Shown piece by piece: positions 46,901-56,357 of a stretch of 64,000 nucleotides of DNA. Under the pieces are notes generated by a model. It had not been told where the DNA came from. It did not search any database and saw only the letters and a program-made list of their open reading frames with translations. The DNA is from Cryptomeria japonica. Its lineage: Eukaryota > Streptophyta > Pinopsida > Cupressales > Cupressaceae. The stretch lies in NCBI RefSeq assembly GCF_030272615.1, contig NC_081410.1, positions 226,661,415 to 226,725,414 of the forward strand, given 5' to 3'. The translations under genes were made by a program, and so were the position numbers. Position 1 is the first letter of the stretch; every line of letters begins with the position of its first letter.

Positions 46901-49900
46901 GCGAAGCTGTTCCTTCTTCTGCATACATTGATCCTGAATCATTAAAACCTTTGACCTCAAAACAAGGTGAGCTTAAAGGCAAATTCTAGGACAAGGGCAT
47001 GGGTGAATACACCTTGAATCAAACCATGTACTTACGACAATTCATGAGTTCACCAAAAGAATACGGGAGACCACATCCTAATAAGCAGGTATCTATCATT
47101 ATACTCAAATGGGACCCTACTATCTTTCAAAGATGGGGTGAACTAGAAGAGGAAGACTTATACAAAATTATTTACAAAGACCTTGAAAATGATACACAAG
47201 ATCACATCAGCATACCATGTGAAAAGTATGGCAAAGGGTTCAAGATCCTACAAAAATTTGGGTATGATGGCCAAAGCCCTCTTGGCTTAAGAAAGGAAGG
47301 TGTCATTGAACCTTTACAACCTGAATTGACATTAAAAAAGGAATTCTCTAAGGGACTTGGTTTTGTGACTTCCAAGGTCCACACTCAAAGGATAGAAGAA
47401 GCATTACATATCAAAGCTACCAAAATTCAACAAGACAATCGCTACTCCACAGACTCCAACAAATGGGAATGGGGTTCAGACAAATCCACCAGTGACTATG
47501 AGCTCACCAAGACATTCAGAGAGCTAGATGAACCCACAGAAGAAGAGGAATTTTATGAAAAATTCAAATTTGGTCGAGAAACAACCCCGGAGGATCCCAT
47601 ACAGTCCTTGCCTCTAGGTCCTAGGCTGAAATCACATACAATGAGAACACTTGTCCCAGAATGCACTACTAGTAATGATAATTTGGATTCATTCATGATT
47701 GAGACTGATGAGGAGAGTTCCAATGATGACCTTGATAACTACCTCGACATACCTGAATATAACTATATCTTCACTCTTAGCCCTGCTAACTTCGAAGACA
47801 TCAAAGGCCTTCCCCTTGTTCACCACCAACTTATTGACTGGGACCATGAAGGACCTGCACAGTTTGACACATTCCAGAATGATGAATCTTCTATTGACTA
47901 CCTTGGCATATGAGATGATCTTCCCCCTGGGGACCATAAAGCGGGATACACTATAGAACTCAATAGCGTGGCATATTTTGGTGAGGGTGTCGGGCCTTCT
48001 AGTTGCAAAAATATAAAAATAAAAACAAATCAAGGGTCTTATGGCGAAAACCACATTGTGGCGCTGTCTAACCCCAAAAAAGTAAAAAGAAAGGATGTAT
48101 CTGAGGGAAAAAACCTCTCCGAGGCACCCGAAGATGGAAGGCTCAACATTCTCCCAGCATCATACGAGGAAAAGTCATCCATGTTGGTAGAGGAGACTAT
48201 CAAAACAAACATTGGCACAGAAGTTCCACACAACATATTCCTGCCTCAATCTTTGATAGAGTCAGAAAGATCGAAATTCATAAGTTTCTTCACAGAACGA
48301 GAAATCAACTTTACATGGTCATACGCTGATATGCCTGGATTGGATCCGAATTTGGTAATGCATCATTTGACAGTTAAACTGGGGGCAAAACCAGTGAAAC
48401 AGAAATTAAGAAAGATGCATCCACAAGTGGCATTATTAGTCAAAGTAGAGCTTGAGAAATTATTGGATGTCAGATTCATATGCCCAATTGATTATCCCGA
48501 ATGGATCTCCAACTTAGTGTCTGTTAGTAAACCAGATCATAGTATCAGAATATGTACAGATTTCAGAGACATCAACAAAGCTTGTCCTAAGGACGATTTT
48601 CCATTACCAAATATTGACTTTATTGTTGATCTCACAGCAGGTCATGCGATGTTATCTTTGATGGATGGATTCTCTGGTTACAATCAAATAAAAATCGCAT
48701 CTGAGGACTAGCACAAAATAGCATTCACTTGTCCTTGGGGAACTTTCTGTTGGAATGTTATGCCCTTTGGGCTAAAAAATGCAGGCGCTACATATCAAAG
48801 AGCCATGACTACTATCTTTCATGATCTCATGCAGGTGACTGTGGAAGATTATGTTGATGACCTCCTGGGTAAATCAATAGATAGAGATACACATTTGGAC
48901 ATACTTTCAGTCTTCATTGATCGGTTGGAAAAGTATAAAGTAAGATTAAATCCCAAGTAATGTGTCTTTGGAGTAACCTCTGGGAAGCTCTTGGGATTCA
49001 TTGTATCAAAAAGAGGAATCGAAGCTGATCCAGCAAAAGTCAAGGCCATCCTAGAGATGCAACCACCAAGAAATATCAGTCAACTTCAATCTTTGCAAGG
49101 GAGACTCCAGTCCATACAAAGATTCATAGAACAATTTGCAGATAAGTGTAATCCTTTTCAGCACTTGCTACATAAAAACATCAAATTCAAATGGGATGAT
49201 AATTGTCAACAAGATTTCTAGACACTCAAAGATTATCTTCTGAATCCACCAGTTTTGATGCCACCAGTTCCAGACCAACCTCTATTACTATACATATCAG
49301 CTACTTCAACAACACTAGGGGCACTCTTAGCACAACAAGTTGCTGAGGGCAAAGAAAAGGCAGTATACTATATCAGTCGCACATTGGTGGGATATGAGCT
49401 AAACTACACACCAATTGAGCGTGCATGTCTCGTTGTGGTCTTTGCTTCATAGAAATTACGACATTACATGCTAACTCATAAGACTAAGTTGGTTGCAAGG
49501 ATCGATCCATTGAAATACCTTCTTAATAAAGCAACACTTACTGGGTGACTAGCCAAATGGGTGATGCTCCTGAGTGAATTCAACATCGAGTATGTGGATA
49601 GAAAAGCAATAAAAGGACAAGCTATCATAGATTAGTTAGCAGATGCTCCCATGTTAGATGATGTTCCTCTAATTTCAGAATTTCCAAATGAATCCATTTT
49701 AACAATGTCACATGCAAAGCCTTGGCAACTATACTTTGATGGCTCATACACACAACATGGGGCAAGAGCTGGCATCCTCTTCATAACCCCTCAAGGGGAT
49801 TCTATACCAAAATCATATCGATTATCATTTCCCTGCACTAATAACATAGCAGAATATGAGGCATTAACAACTAGATTTCGGATTGCAGTTCAGTGGAAGA

Positions 49901-51471
49901 TCTAGGAACTTCATGTTTTTGGGGACTCTCAACTTGTAATTCGTCAGGCAAATAATGACTACCAAACAAAGGATGAGAAATTAATGCCCTAAAAAATAAT
50001 GGTGGATGACTTGAAACAACAGTTCATGAAGATAGACTTTGAGCAGATACCCAGAGAGTAGAATCGAGCTGCGCATGCCATGGCTACAATTGCTTCACTA
50101 ATTGATCTACCACTGAATGAGACCCGCTATGAGTTCTTGGTGGATAACCTTTTGGTTCCCTCATATGAAATCACTCCTACTAAGATGATATGTGTTGTTG
50201 GTCTTGAGTCCCAGTTATATGGTTCTATTTTCTCATACCTTCGTGACAATACCCTACCTCCTGATCTATCCAATAACCAACATCGCACTTTCATTCGCCA
50301 ATCTTCTCGATATGTCATTTTAGCTGATATCCTATACCGTCGACGTCTAAATGGCACTCTTCTTAGATGTTTAGAAATTGATGAAGCTCAGATTGTGTTA
50401 CGTGAAGTACATGAAGGGATATGTGGGCCACATTCTAGTGGTCCTACCTTAGCCAAGAAACTCATCAGGACTGGATATTACTGGCCCAATATGAAAAAAG
50501 ATTCATATAAGTTTGTCAAGAAATGTAAGCAGTGTCAACTTCATGGAGACCTCATCCATGTGCCAGCACAAGAACTTCAACCAATTGTGACTCCTTGGCC
50601 CTTTTGTCAATGGGGACTCGATCTCATAGGCAAGATTCACCCTCCATCTTCCAACGATCATAAATTCATAATCACTACCATAGAGTATTTCACAAAATGG
50701 ATCAAAGTTGTGCCTCTAACACAAGTCACCGGAAAACAAATTGCTACATTCATTCTCAACTATATCATTTGTCGATACGGTATTCCTGTTTCCATCATCA
50801 CTGATAATGGGCATCCCTTCAAAAATCAGGATGTCCATGAACTCTATGACCGCTTCCATATTTCCCATCATTTCTCCACACCATATTATCCCCAAGGTAA
50901 CAGTCAAGCTGAGGCGTCTAATAAAACAATCCTTAAAATCTTGAAAAAGACAGTCGATGACACTGGCCGTAATTGGCATATCCAACTTAATCCCGCACTT
51001 TGGGCTTACCACACAAGTGTTCGCACACCTATATGAGCTACACCCTATTCACTTGTCTATGGAACTGAAGCTATCTTTCCTATTGAGGTCAAGTTACCCT
51101 CTTTACGAGTCTCTTTGCAAAACATTATCAGTGATGAAGACTACAGGGTCTCTCACTTGCAAGAACTTGAATTATTGGATGAACGAAGACAAACTGCTTT
51201 TAATCATCTCAAGGCTTATCAACAATGAATGAGTCGCAGCTACAATCATAAAGTCAAGCCTCGCACATTTGAGGTAGGTGACTTGGTTCTCAGAGAAAAT
51301 CCTAAAAATTAGCAAGACAGAGAGAAGAAGGGCAAATTCGAACCAAACTGGCTTGGTCCTTACATCATCACAGCAACATATGGATCTGGTGCATATCAAC
51401 TCTCAACCACAGAGGGTGAATCCTTGGAGGATCCTATCAACAACATGCACCTTCACAGGTTTTACACATAG
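43942..51471 (+). pseudogene. Tat C gag-pol polyprotein (one frame, 17 in-frame stops)
   Basis: A single reading frame from ATG 43942 to TAG 51469-51471. Gag core near 45000-45220 (KFDKYRGKGDHKAHIRQFF, MEWFSQLPPGIKSW, EAFIQHFS); Cys/His motif EYCEFHKSKGHKLGNCH near 45790-45835; protease IDGGAGLNI with DGG at 46516-46524; a G-patch-like segment at about 47230-47330 (LQKFGYDGQSPLGLRKEG); RT with FRDINKACPKDDFPLP and YVDD at 48850-48861; first RNase H 49255-49640; archaeal-type RNase H 49720-50090 (YFDGSYTQHG, NNIAEYEAL, FGDSQLV); integrase 50400-51300 (HSSG, CKQCQLH, DLIGKIH, ITDNGHPF, YYPQGNSQAEASN) and GPY module (NWLGPYIITATYGSGAYQL). Stops: eleven TAG, four TGA, two TAA; no frameshift was seen. 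Not functional as a whole. Confidence 0.93.
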
Positions 51472-51568
51472 CTCTTCAGAGTATCCCAATTCAAAAAATA
51501 CAAAAAAATCAAAAAAATATCAAAAATACAAAAAAATCATAAATAATAATAAAAAAAAAATCGTTACT

Positions 51569-51720
51569 TGGTGAAAACTTGGCAAACAGGCGCCTTGTGA
51601 CACAAAAAAATTGAAAATTTTGAAAAACAGAAAAACAATTCGTCCAACGGTGAAAACTACTTCGATGGCGCCTTGGGTAAGTACCATGGTGAAAACTAGG
51701 TCACCAGTGCCATGTGTAGA
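51569..51720 (+). repeat. Threefold GGTGAAAACT repeat downstream of Tat C pol
   Basis: GGTGAAAACT occurs at 51570, 51649 and 51688, each followed after 6-8 bases by GGCGCC or a derivative. Found just after the pol stop codon. Confidence 0.7.
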
Positions 51721-53094
51721 GACATTGCTCCTCCCTCCTTCAAGATTCTATTTCATCCTTTCACTTTGCACACACTCACAACCTATCCATTAATTAATAA
51801 ACTTACCCATTCCCATCATGGCTTGCTATTGATCTACTGAAGATTGGTTAGCCATTCATAATAAACCTCCCTTTTCACAACCCTTTCCATCCATAATTAA
51901 TCAGCTCCTATCTGTGGCTAAGGCTAATCCTACATCTAGTAATGGGTGTGGAACTGAGAGCATCACCTGTTTCGAAGAGTACAGTTTCTTCCAGTTTTCT
52001 TCAGTCTATCTGTGCACAATCCGCAATAAAGAAGCATCTGCATCGCCAATCCGCAATAAAGTTTCACTTTCTCCACAATAAAGTATCGGTTTCATGGATT
52101 CAGTCAGTTTCAGATGAGACACAATAGCAAAAATGGGCTCTAACAAATCAAATCTTTCAACAGACTCAGACAACATATGGTTTAGTGCTATCTATCCTTT
52201 TTGTGAAAACAAACATTGTGACCACAATCAAATAAGACTTATACAAGTGACAAGAGACACTAAACTTGAGGACTATAGTGGATGTTGGTGTCAAGTCTTG
52301 GCGTTATTTTGATTTTATCTTTTGGTGACATGTCTTTTAGCTTTTCCAGGATGTCTCTGACTAGAGATTCTATCTCCAGGATGTCTTTGACTAGAAAGGC
52401 GAGGATGGGGTATCGTCACCTATTTTTCTTTGTTGTCTATGGATTGTCTCTTAGTAATGCTATGACTTGTCCAAGGATATGAGGACACTGAGAGTCTAGT
52501 TTGAACTGGGGCATTCCTTGTTTGTTACTGTCTTATCTCCATGCAAACATGTACAATGAATTTTTGGGTCAAACATATGCCTCGATTGTCATAACCTACT
52601 TGCCATAGTAAAGCTCAATGATGATAATGCACAAGAAGCTCTTTCACTTTCATATCTTCTATCTTTCATCCCCCTTTCTTTATTGACCTCCATCATCCTT
52701 CTTGAGTTCGTGTAGCCTGCTATCACATGACTGAGTATAATGACACGCCAAAAATATTTGCATTTCATGTAGTTTGCACCTGCATTATCATATGTTGGCA
52801 TTTCATATATACATATAGCTATCATAATTGCATCACATCCTGCACACAACACATGTTAGCACATTTTACATTCTCATCATGTAAATAATCATTTGCATTA
52901 TCATATTCATTTGCATTTCATACATTCGCATTTGCATCATACATAACACATAAAACATAAAAGAACAAAAACATTGCATTTCATCATGTACATATTTGCA
53001 TCCATATCATAAGCATCACATAGAAACATACATTATGAAACATAATAAGCATCACATGGGTACACATGCATATAGCTACCGCAATGATGAATCA

Positions 53095-53131
<37 letters not shown>

Positions 53132-53318
53132 CATAAGTGTCATGATACAATGATGTCAAAATACATATGGCTACAACCAACCCTCGTGTCACCCTGTCCG
53201 AACAAAGGAACCCACTAATCACTCCTGCCAACACTACTAGTAGTGCTAATCATGTTCGTGTCATGGTATCCTAAGCCACATGTCTTGTCCTCATCTCCAG
53301 TCCTGGATCCTAAAACAC

Positions 53319-53600
53319 TCATCTTAGTGCATCCCTGTCTCCGTCTCCATCATAGGGAATCAACTCCCCATCGATCAGTATCCTCAGTATCCTGTATACA
53401 TCCTCCAAGGTGACTGTCATCTCACCCATCGGCAAATGGAACGTGCATGTCTTAGAATGCCACCTCTCAGCAAGCGCAGTCAACAAACTCATGTTCACCC
53501 GAAACTCAAGCACATACAGAATGTATCACAAACCCATAACCTAAATCGCGGCTCTGTCCTCAAATTTCAGCTCTGGTCGTAACCTCTGAGTCGATGGGAA
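53319..53600 (-). pseudogene. Plant mobile domain fragment, antisense in Tat C
   Basis: The minus strand encodes LLTALAERWHSKTCTFHLP, then GEMTVTLEDVYRIL and LIDGELI. This pattern (L..ALVERW...T.TFH.P.GEMT.TLEDV..L.GL.VDG) is the core of the plant mobile domain found in MAIN/MAIL-type proteins and in several transposable elements. Upstream the same frame continues with two stops to about 53600. Only ~90 residues of the domain remain, with no start or catalytic context. Such domains are known as antisense or extra ORFs of some plant LTR elements; whether this is a remnant of an element gene or a capture is open. Confidence 0.75.
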
Positions 53601-53723
53601 TCTCTCTCATGACTCCAGCATAGGTAGATACTCCTGCAGTCAAGCAAACCAATCATGTCAGTCATAGTGGCATTCCCTTTTCATCACAAAATGCTGCTTT
53701 TTATCCTAAGTACTTATGATACT

Positions 53724-54022
53724 CTATCAAAGTGACACTCACTGTTCATCACAAAGTGTTGTTGTTTATCCTAGTGGTACTCACTGTTCATCACAAAGTA
53801 CTATGTGTTTTAGCACTCACTGTTAATCACAAAGTGCTGCTTACATTTGCACTCACTGTTCATCACAAAGTGTTGCTTACATTTGCACTCACTGTTCATC
53901 ACAAAGTGCTGCTTACATTTGCACTCACTGTTCGTCACAAAGTGCAGCTCTTTTTTTTGGTACTCCCTGTTCATCACAAAGTACTTTGTCTTGGTACTCC
54001 CTATTCATCACAAAGTGCCTTG
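53724..54022 (+). repeat. 36 bp minisatellite in Tat C 3' region
   Basis: About nine tandem units of CACTCACTGTTCATCACAAA followed by GTGCTGCTTACATTTG. The central units (53840-53945) are nearly identical and the outer ones diverged in length and sequence. An open stretch across it encodes a periodic LTVHHKVLLTFA peptide; this is a by-product of the repeat. Confidence 0.85.
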
Positions 54023-54792
54023 ATCTATCTTATCCTAGGGCCTTTGCTTGAGTGTATCCTCTTAAGTAGTTTCCTAATTGGCAACGTATGTTCTATCATA
54101 GCATTGTCAATCCTAGCCCTATCTGCTATCCTAGTCTTCTCTAGAGGACCTGCTTGAATGTATCCTCTCAGCAGCTTATCCAATCAACAGCATATGTTCA
54201 TCACAGAACTATCGATTCAAACTAGAAGACACACATGTGCATTCATGATGCAGACGCGCCTTAATATTTTTTCACTCGCTTGACATTTTTCTAGACCTAC
54301 CTAGAGGGCATTTATTACCCTACCTAGCATGCATTTATGACAACATTTATTGTGACAAAGTACAAGGAGGTTTTGTGGTACTTACCGGCTCTCCTGCATC
54401 TGCTGGTCTCTGAAATCGGCAAATGCAATCGAATCTATGCACCAATGCCATCGTTGTTGATTGTTGCTGCTCTATTCTCTCTCTGCACTTTGATCTCTTG
54501 GATGTGTGGATGACAATGAGGATGTATTCCCCTCGTGGTATATCTTATAGACTGTCGTAGCCCTAGCCCTAGCCCTCATTTCCCGAGTCAGTCTTCATTA
54601 TCTCGTGACTCTGTCACTCTATCCTATCCGGTCAGTCCTTTCTAGCCTTTCTTTCTTATCGAGAGATTGTCTGTGATCTTTTCACACATTTTCATCCAAT
54701 CTCTCAAGGGGGCATATCATTCCCATCTTGGGGCAACTTTGTATCAGTTCATATTATCTTTTTTGAAACAACGCGACAAGCTGCATTGTCTC

Positions 54793-54806
54793 AAAGAGGG
54801 GCAAAA
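54793..54806 (+). other. Polypurine tract of Tat C
   Basis: AAAGAGGGGCAAAA directly before the 3' LTR; identical in element G. Confidence 0.9.
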
Positions 54807-55594
54807 TGTAGACACCTAGAATTGTCATGTCTAATTAAATAAATATCTTTATTTATTTAATCACTTTATCCTAATTCTTCTATTAATTAAATAAATCCTT
54901 ATTTATTTAATTAATTCATTTATCCTCTTCTAGCCTTATTTCTCATTTAAATAAATACATTTATTTATTTAAATTATCCTTTTCTTAAATTAAATAAATA
55001 TCTTATTTATTTAATTGATCCCACTTCTTCTATTAATTAAATAAATCTTTATTTATTTAATTAATTCATTAGCCTTTTCTACCTATGACACATGTCATTC
55101 ATCTCTTAATTCATACACTACCTACCCTCTCATTATTTTATTATTTTCTTTACCTACCCTCTAATCATAACCGACCATTTATCTTTTACACCTCTCAATC
55201 TTATCCTTTCATTTCTTATAGTGTCTTCTATATAAGGAGATGCTTCCTTCATTATCAAAGCCTCACTATGCATCTCGATGATTATTCGACTACACTACGC
55301 CTTTGAACTTTCATATGCGATCCTACTTGCAACCACATTTCCGTTCTTTGTTGAGCTCTTGTGCACATAAAATCTGAGAGCAAATATATCAAGCAAGATC
55401 AATGGAGATAGGAAGAATGGAGATTCAAACCCTATTGGACATGTGATGGTATAATCTTTGTGATTTCATTTGATTTGCATTGTCTTAGGTAATCTTCATA
55501 TGTTGTGGTGGATCTTTGTTGTTGTTAGGCTAGGGTTTTGTGGTTGAATTCATTTAGTCTTTCAATATTGTTGTATCCACTTTCACCATAAATA
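54807..55594 (+). repeat. 3' LTR of Tat C
   Basis: 788 bp, TGTAGACACC...; the last bases read ATA where the 5' copy has ACA. It keeps the TATATAAGG box near 55229-55237 missing from the 5' copy. Confidence 0.93.
55229..55237 (+). promoter_or_regulatory. Candidate TATA box in Tat C 3' LTR
   Basis: CTATATAAGG, followed by a GCTTCCTTC leader. The corresponding place in the 5' LTR reads CTTATGTAAGG. Confidence 0.5.
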
Positions 55595-55599
55595 GTAGT

Positions 55600-56118
55600 C
55601 AATCCCTTAACCGGGTGGTCCCTAACAGGATATGTTCTTAACAAGACTTTTGCAAAGCTTTAACAGGCTAGGCTCCTAACAGGGCGAACTTTAGAAGATT
55701 TCGGATAGTTATCTTGTGAGTCTCATCTCACCGTGGTTTTTCCCATTTGGGTTTCCACGTCAAAAAATATTTGTGTCAAGTGGGGAATGTTTTTGTGGTT
55801 ATGTTCTTATAGTTGATCTATTTAACTACTTTGATAAGTCATGATAACCGAAAGCATTGAGAAATGAAATCTGTTGACATATGAAAAAGAATTTGGATGT
55901 TTATGAGTTTGAAGTTGTTTACTGTTAATTTGTTGTAACAATCAACCGGTTTATCTTATGAGTTTATATCTTGACAGTGATATTGCATTGATAGTTCTAA
56001 GGTTACTTTGAGAGATTGATTTTGAGATTGGTGAAGTTTGTATCAGTTTTTTCTATCTATTGATTCACCCCCTCCTCTCAGTAGTTGACCAGATACTTAT
56101 TCTTTCATCATACCATCA
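55600..56118 (+). repeat. 3' LTR of copia B, right part
   Basis: Continues the LTR from CAATCCCTTAACCGGG to the end near 56118-56121 (CATCAACA). The C-tract before the end is shorter and interrupted compared with the 5' copy. Adjacent copies of ACATGC blur the exact last base. Confidence 0.85.
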
Positions 56119-56179
56119 ACAACATGCTAACACATCATACAATTTTTGGACAGAAGAGAGAGAAAGAAAAGAAAGGAAT

Positions 56180-56352
56180 TTAAGCATAGTATCTATGAAG
56201 ATGCATAGCATTTATGGGATCCTTAAGAGGTGTACCTTCTATATCTATTATTTTGTAATAACTTGATTCGTAAACCTCAATGATGATGTATGGTCCAAGC
56301 CAATTTGGGCTAAACTTTCCTTTTTCTTCAGGTAAAGCATTCATGTTATGAA
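56180..56352 (-). pseudogene. Element D integrase C-terminus (GPY module)
   Basis: The minus strand reads EEKGKFSPNWLGPYII then LKDPINAMHLHRYYA and a TAA at 56182-56180. It matches the C-terminus of Tat C integrase (FEPNWLGPYI... DPINNMHLHRFY). This is the natural end of pol. Confidence 0.88.
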
Positions 56353-56357
56353 TAACC

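Larger units (their letters stand above)
51472..54792 (+). other. 3' untranslated region of Tat C
   Basis: 3.3 kb. Contents in order: A-rich tract; three copies of a GGTGAAAACT repeat (51569-51720); unrecognised sequence with a short CCAGGATGTCT duplication (52347-52400); CAT-rich purine-poor stretch (52740-53100); (AT)n at 53099-53129; antisense plant mobile domain fragment (53319-53600); a 36 bp minisatellite (53724-54022); then a stretch to the polypurine tract. No plus-strand gene is supported. Confidence 0.7.
40905..55594 (+). mobile_element. Complete Ty3/gypsy element C (Tat type), 14.7 kb
   Basis: LTRs of 776 bp (40905-41680) and 788 bp (54807-55594) flank a 13.1 kb interior. The target duplication is GCAGT (40900-40904) versus GTAGT (55595-55599), one mismatch; the uninterrupted copia B 5' LTR reads GTAGT at this place. 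The interior holds a 2.3 kb leader, a single-frame gag-pol with dual RNase H, and a 3.3 kb 3' region with tandem repeats and an antisense plant mobile domain fragment. The second RNase H before integrase and the long non-coding flanks are hallmarks of the Tat lineage. By eye about 16 substitutions and one 12 bp indel separate the LTRs. Confidence 0.92.
22812..56118 (+). mobile_element. Ty1/copia retrotransposon B, split by Tekay I and Tat C
   Basis: The first 24 bp of its 5' LTR (TGTTGGCATTTACATGAAG...) are at 22812-22835 and match the 3' LTR start at 40001. The 5' LTR resumes at about 35072 and ends at 35792. Primer site, gag-pol and polypurine tract follow to 39999. The 3' LTR runs 40001-40904 and resumes at 55600-56118. 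With both insertions removed the element is about 6 kb. No matching 5 bp target duplication was found at 22807-22811 versus 56119 onward, so the outer boundaries are less certain than the inner ones. Confidence 0.85.

Noticed and set aside
53724-54022. Possible CRISPR-like array
   Set aside because: Units are contiguous tandem repeats with no unique spacers, inside a plant retrotransposon.
53732-54157. 141-codon plus-strand open frame with LTVHHKVLLTFA repeats
   Set aside because: Produced by the 36 bp minisatellite, whose unit is a multiple of three.
22807-56125. Target duplication for copia B
   Set aside because: ACGAT on the left does not match ACAAC or ACATG on the right; a shared ACATGCT is offset and not adjacent to the LTR on the left.
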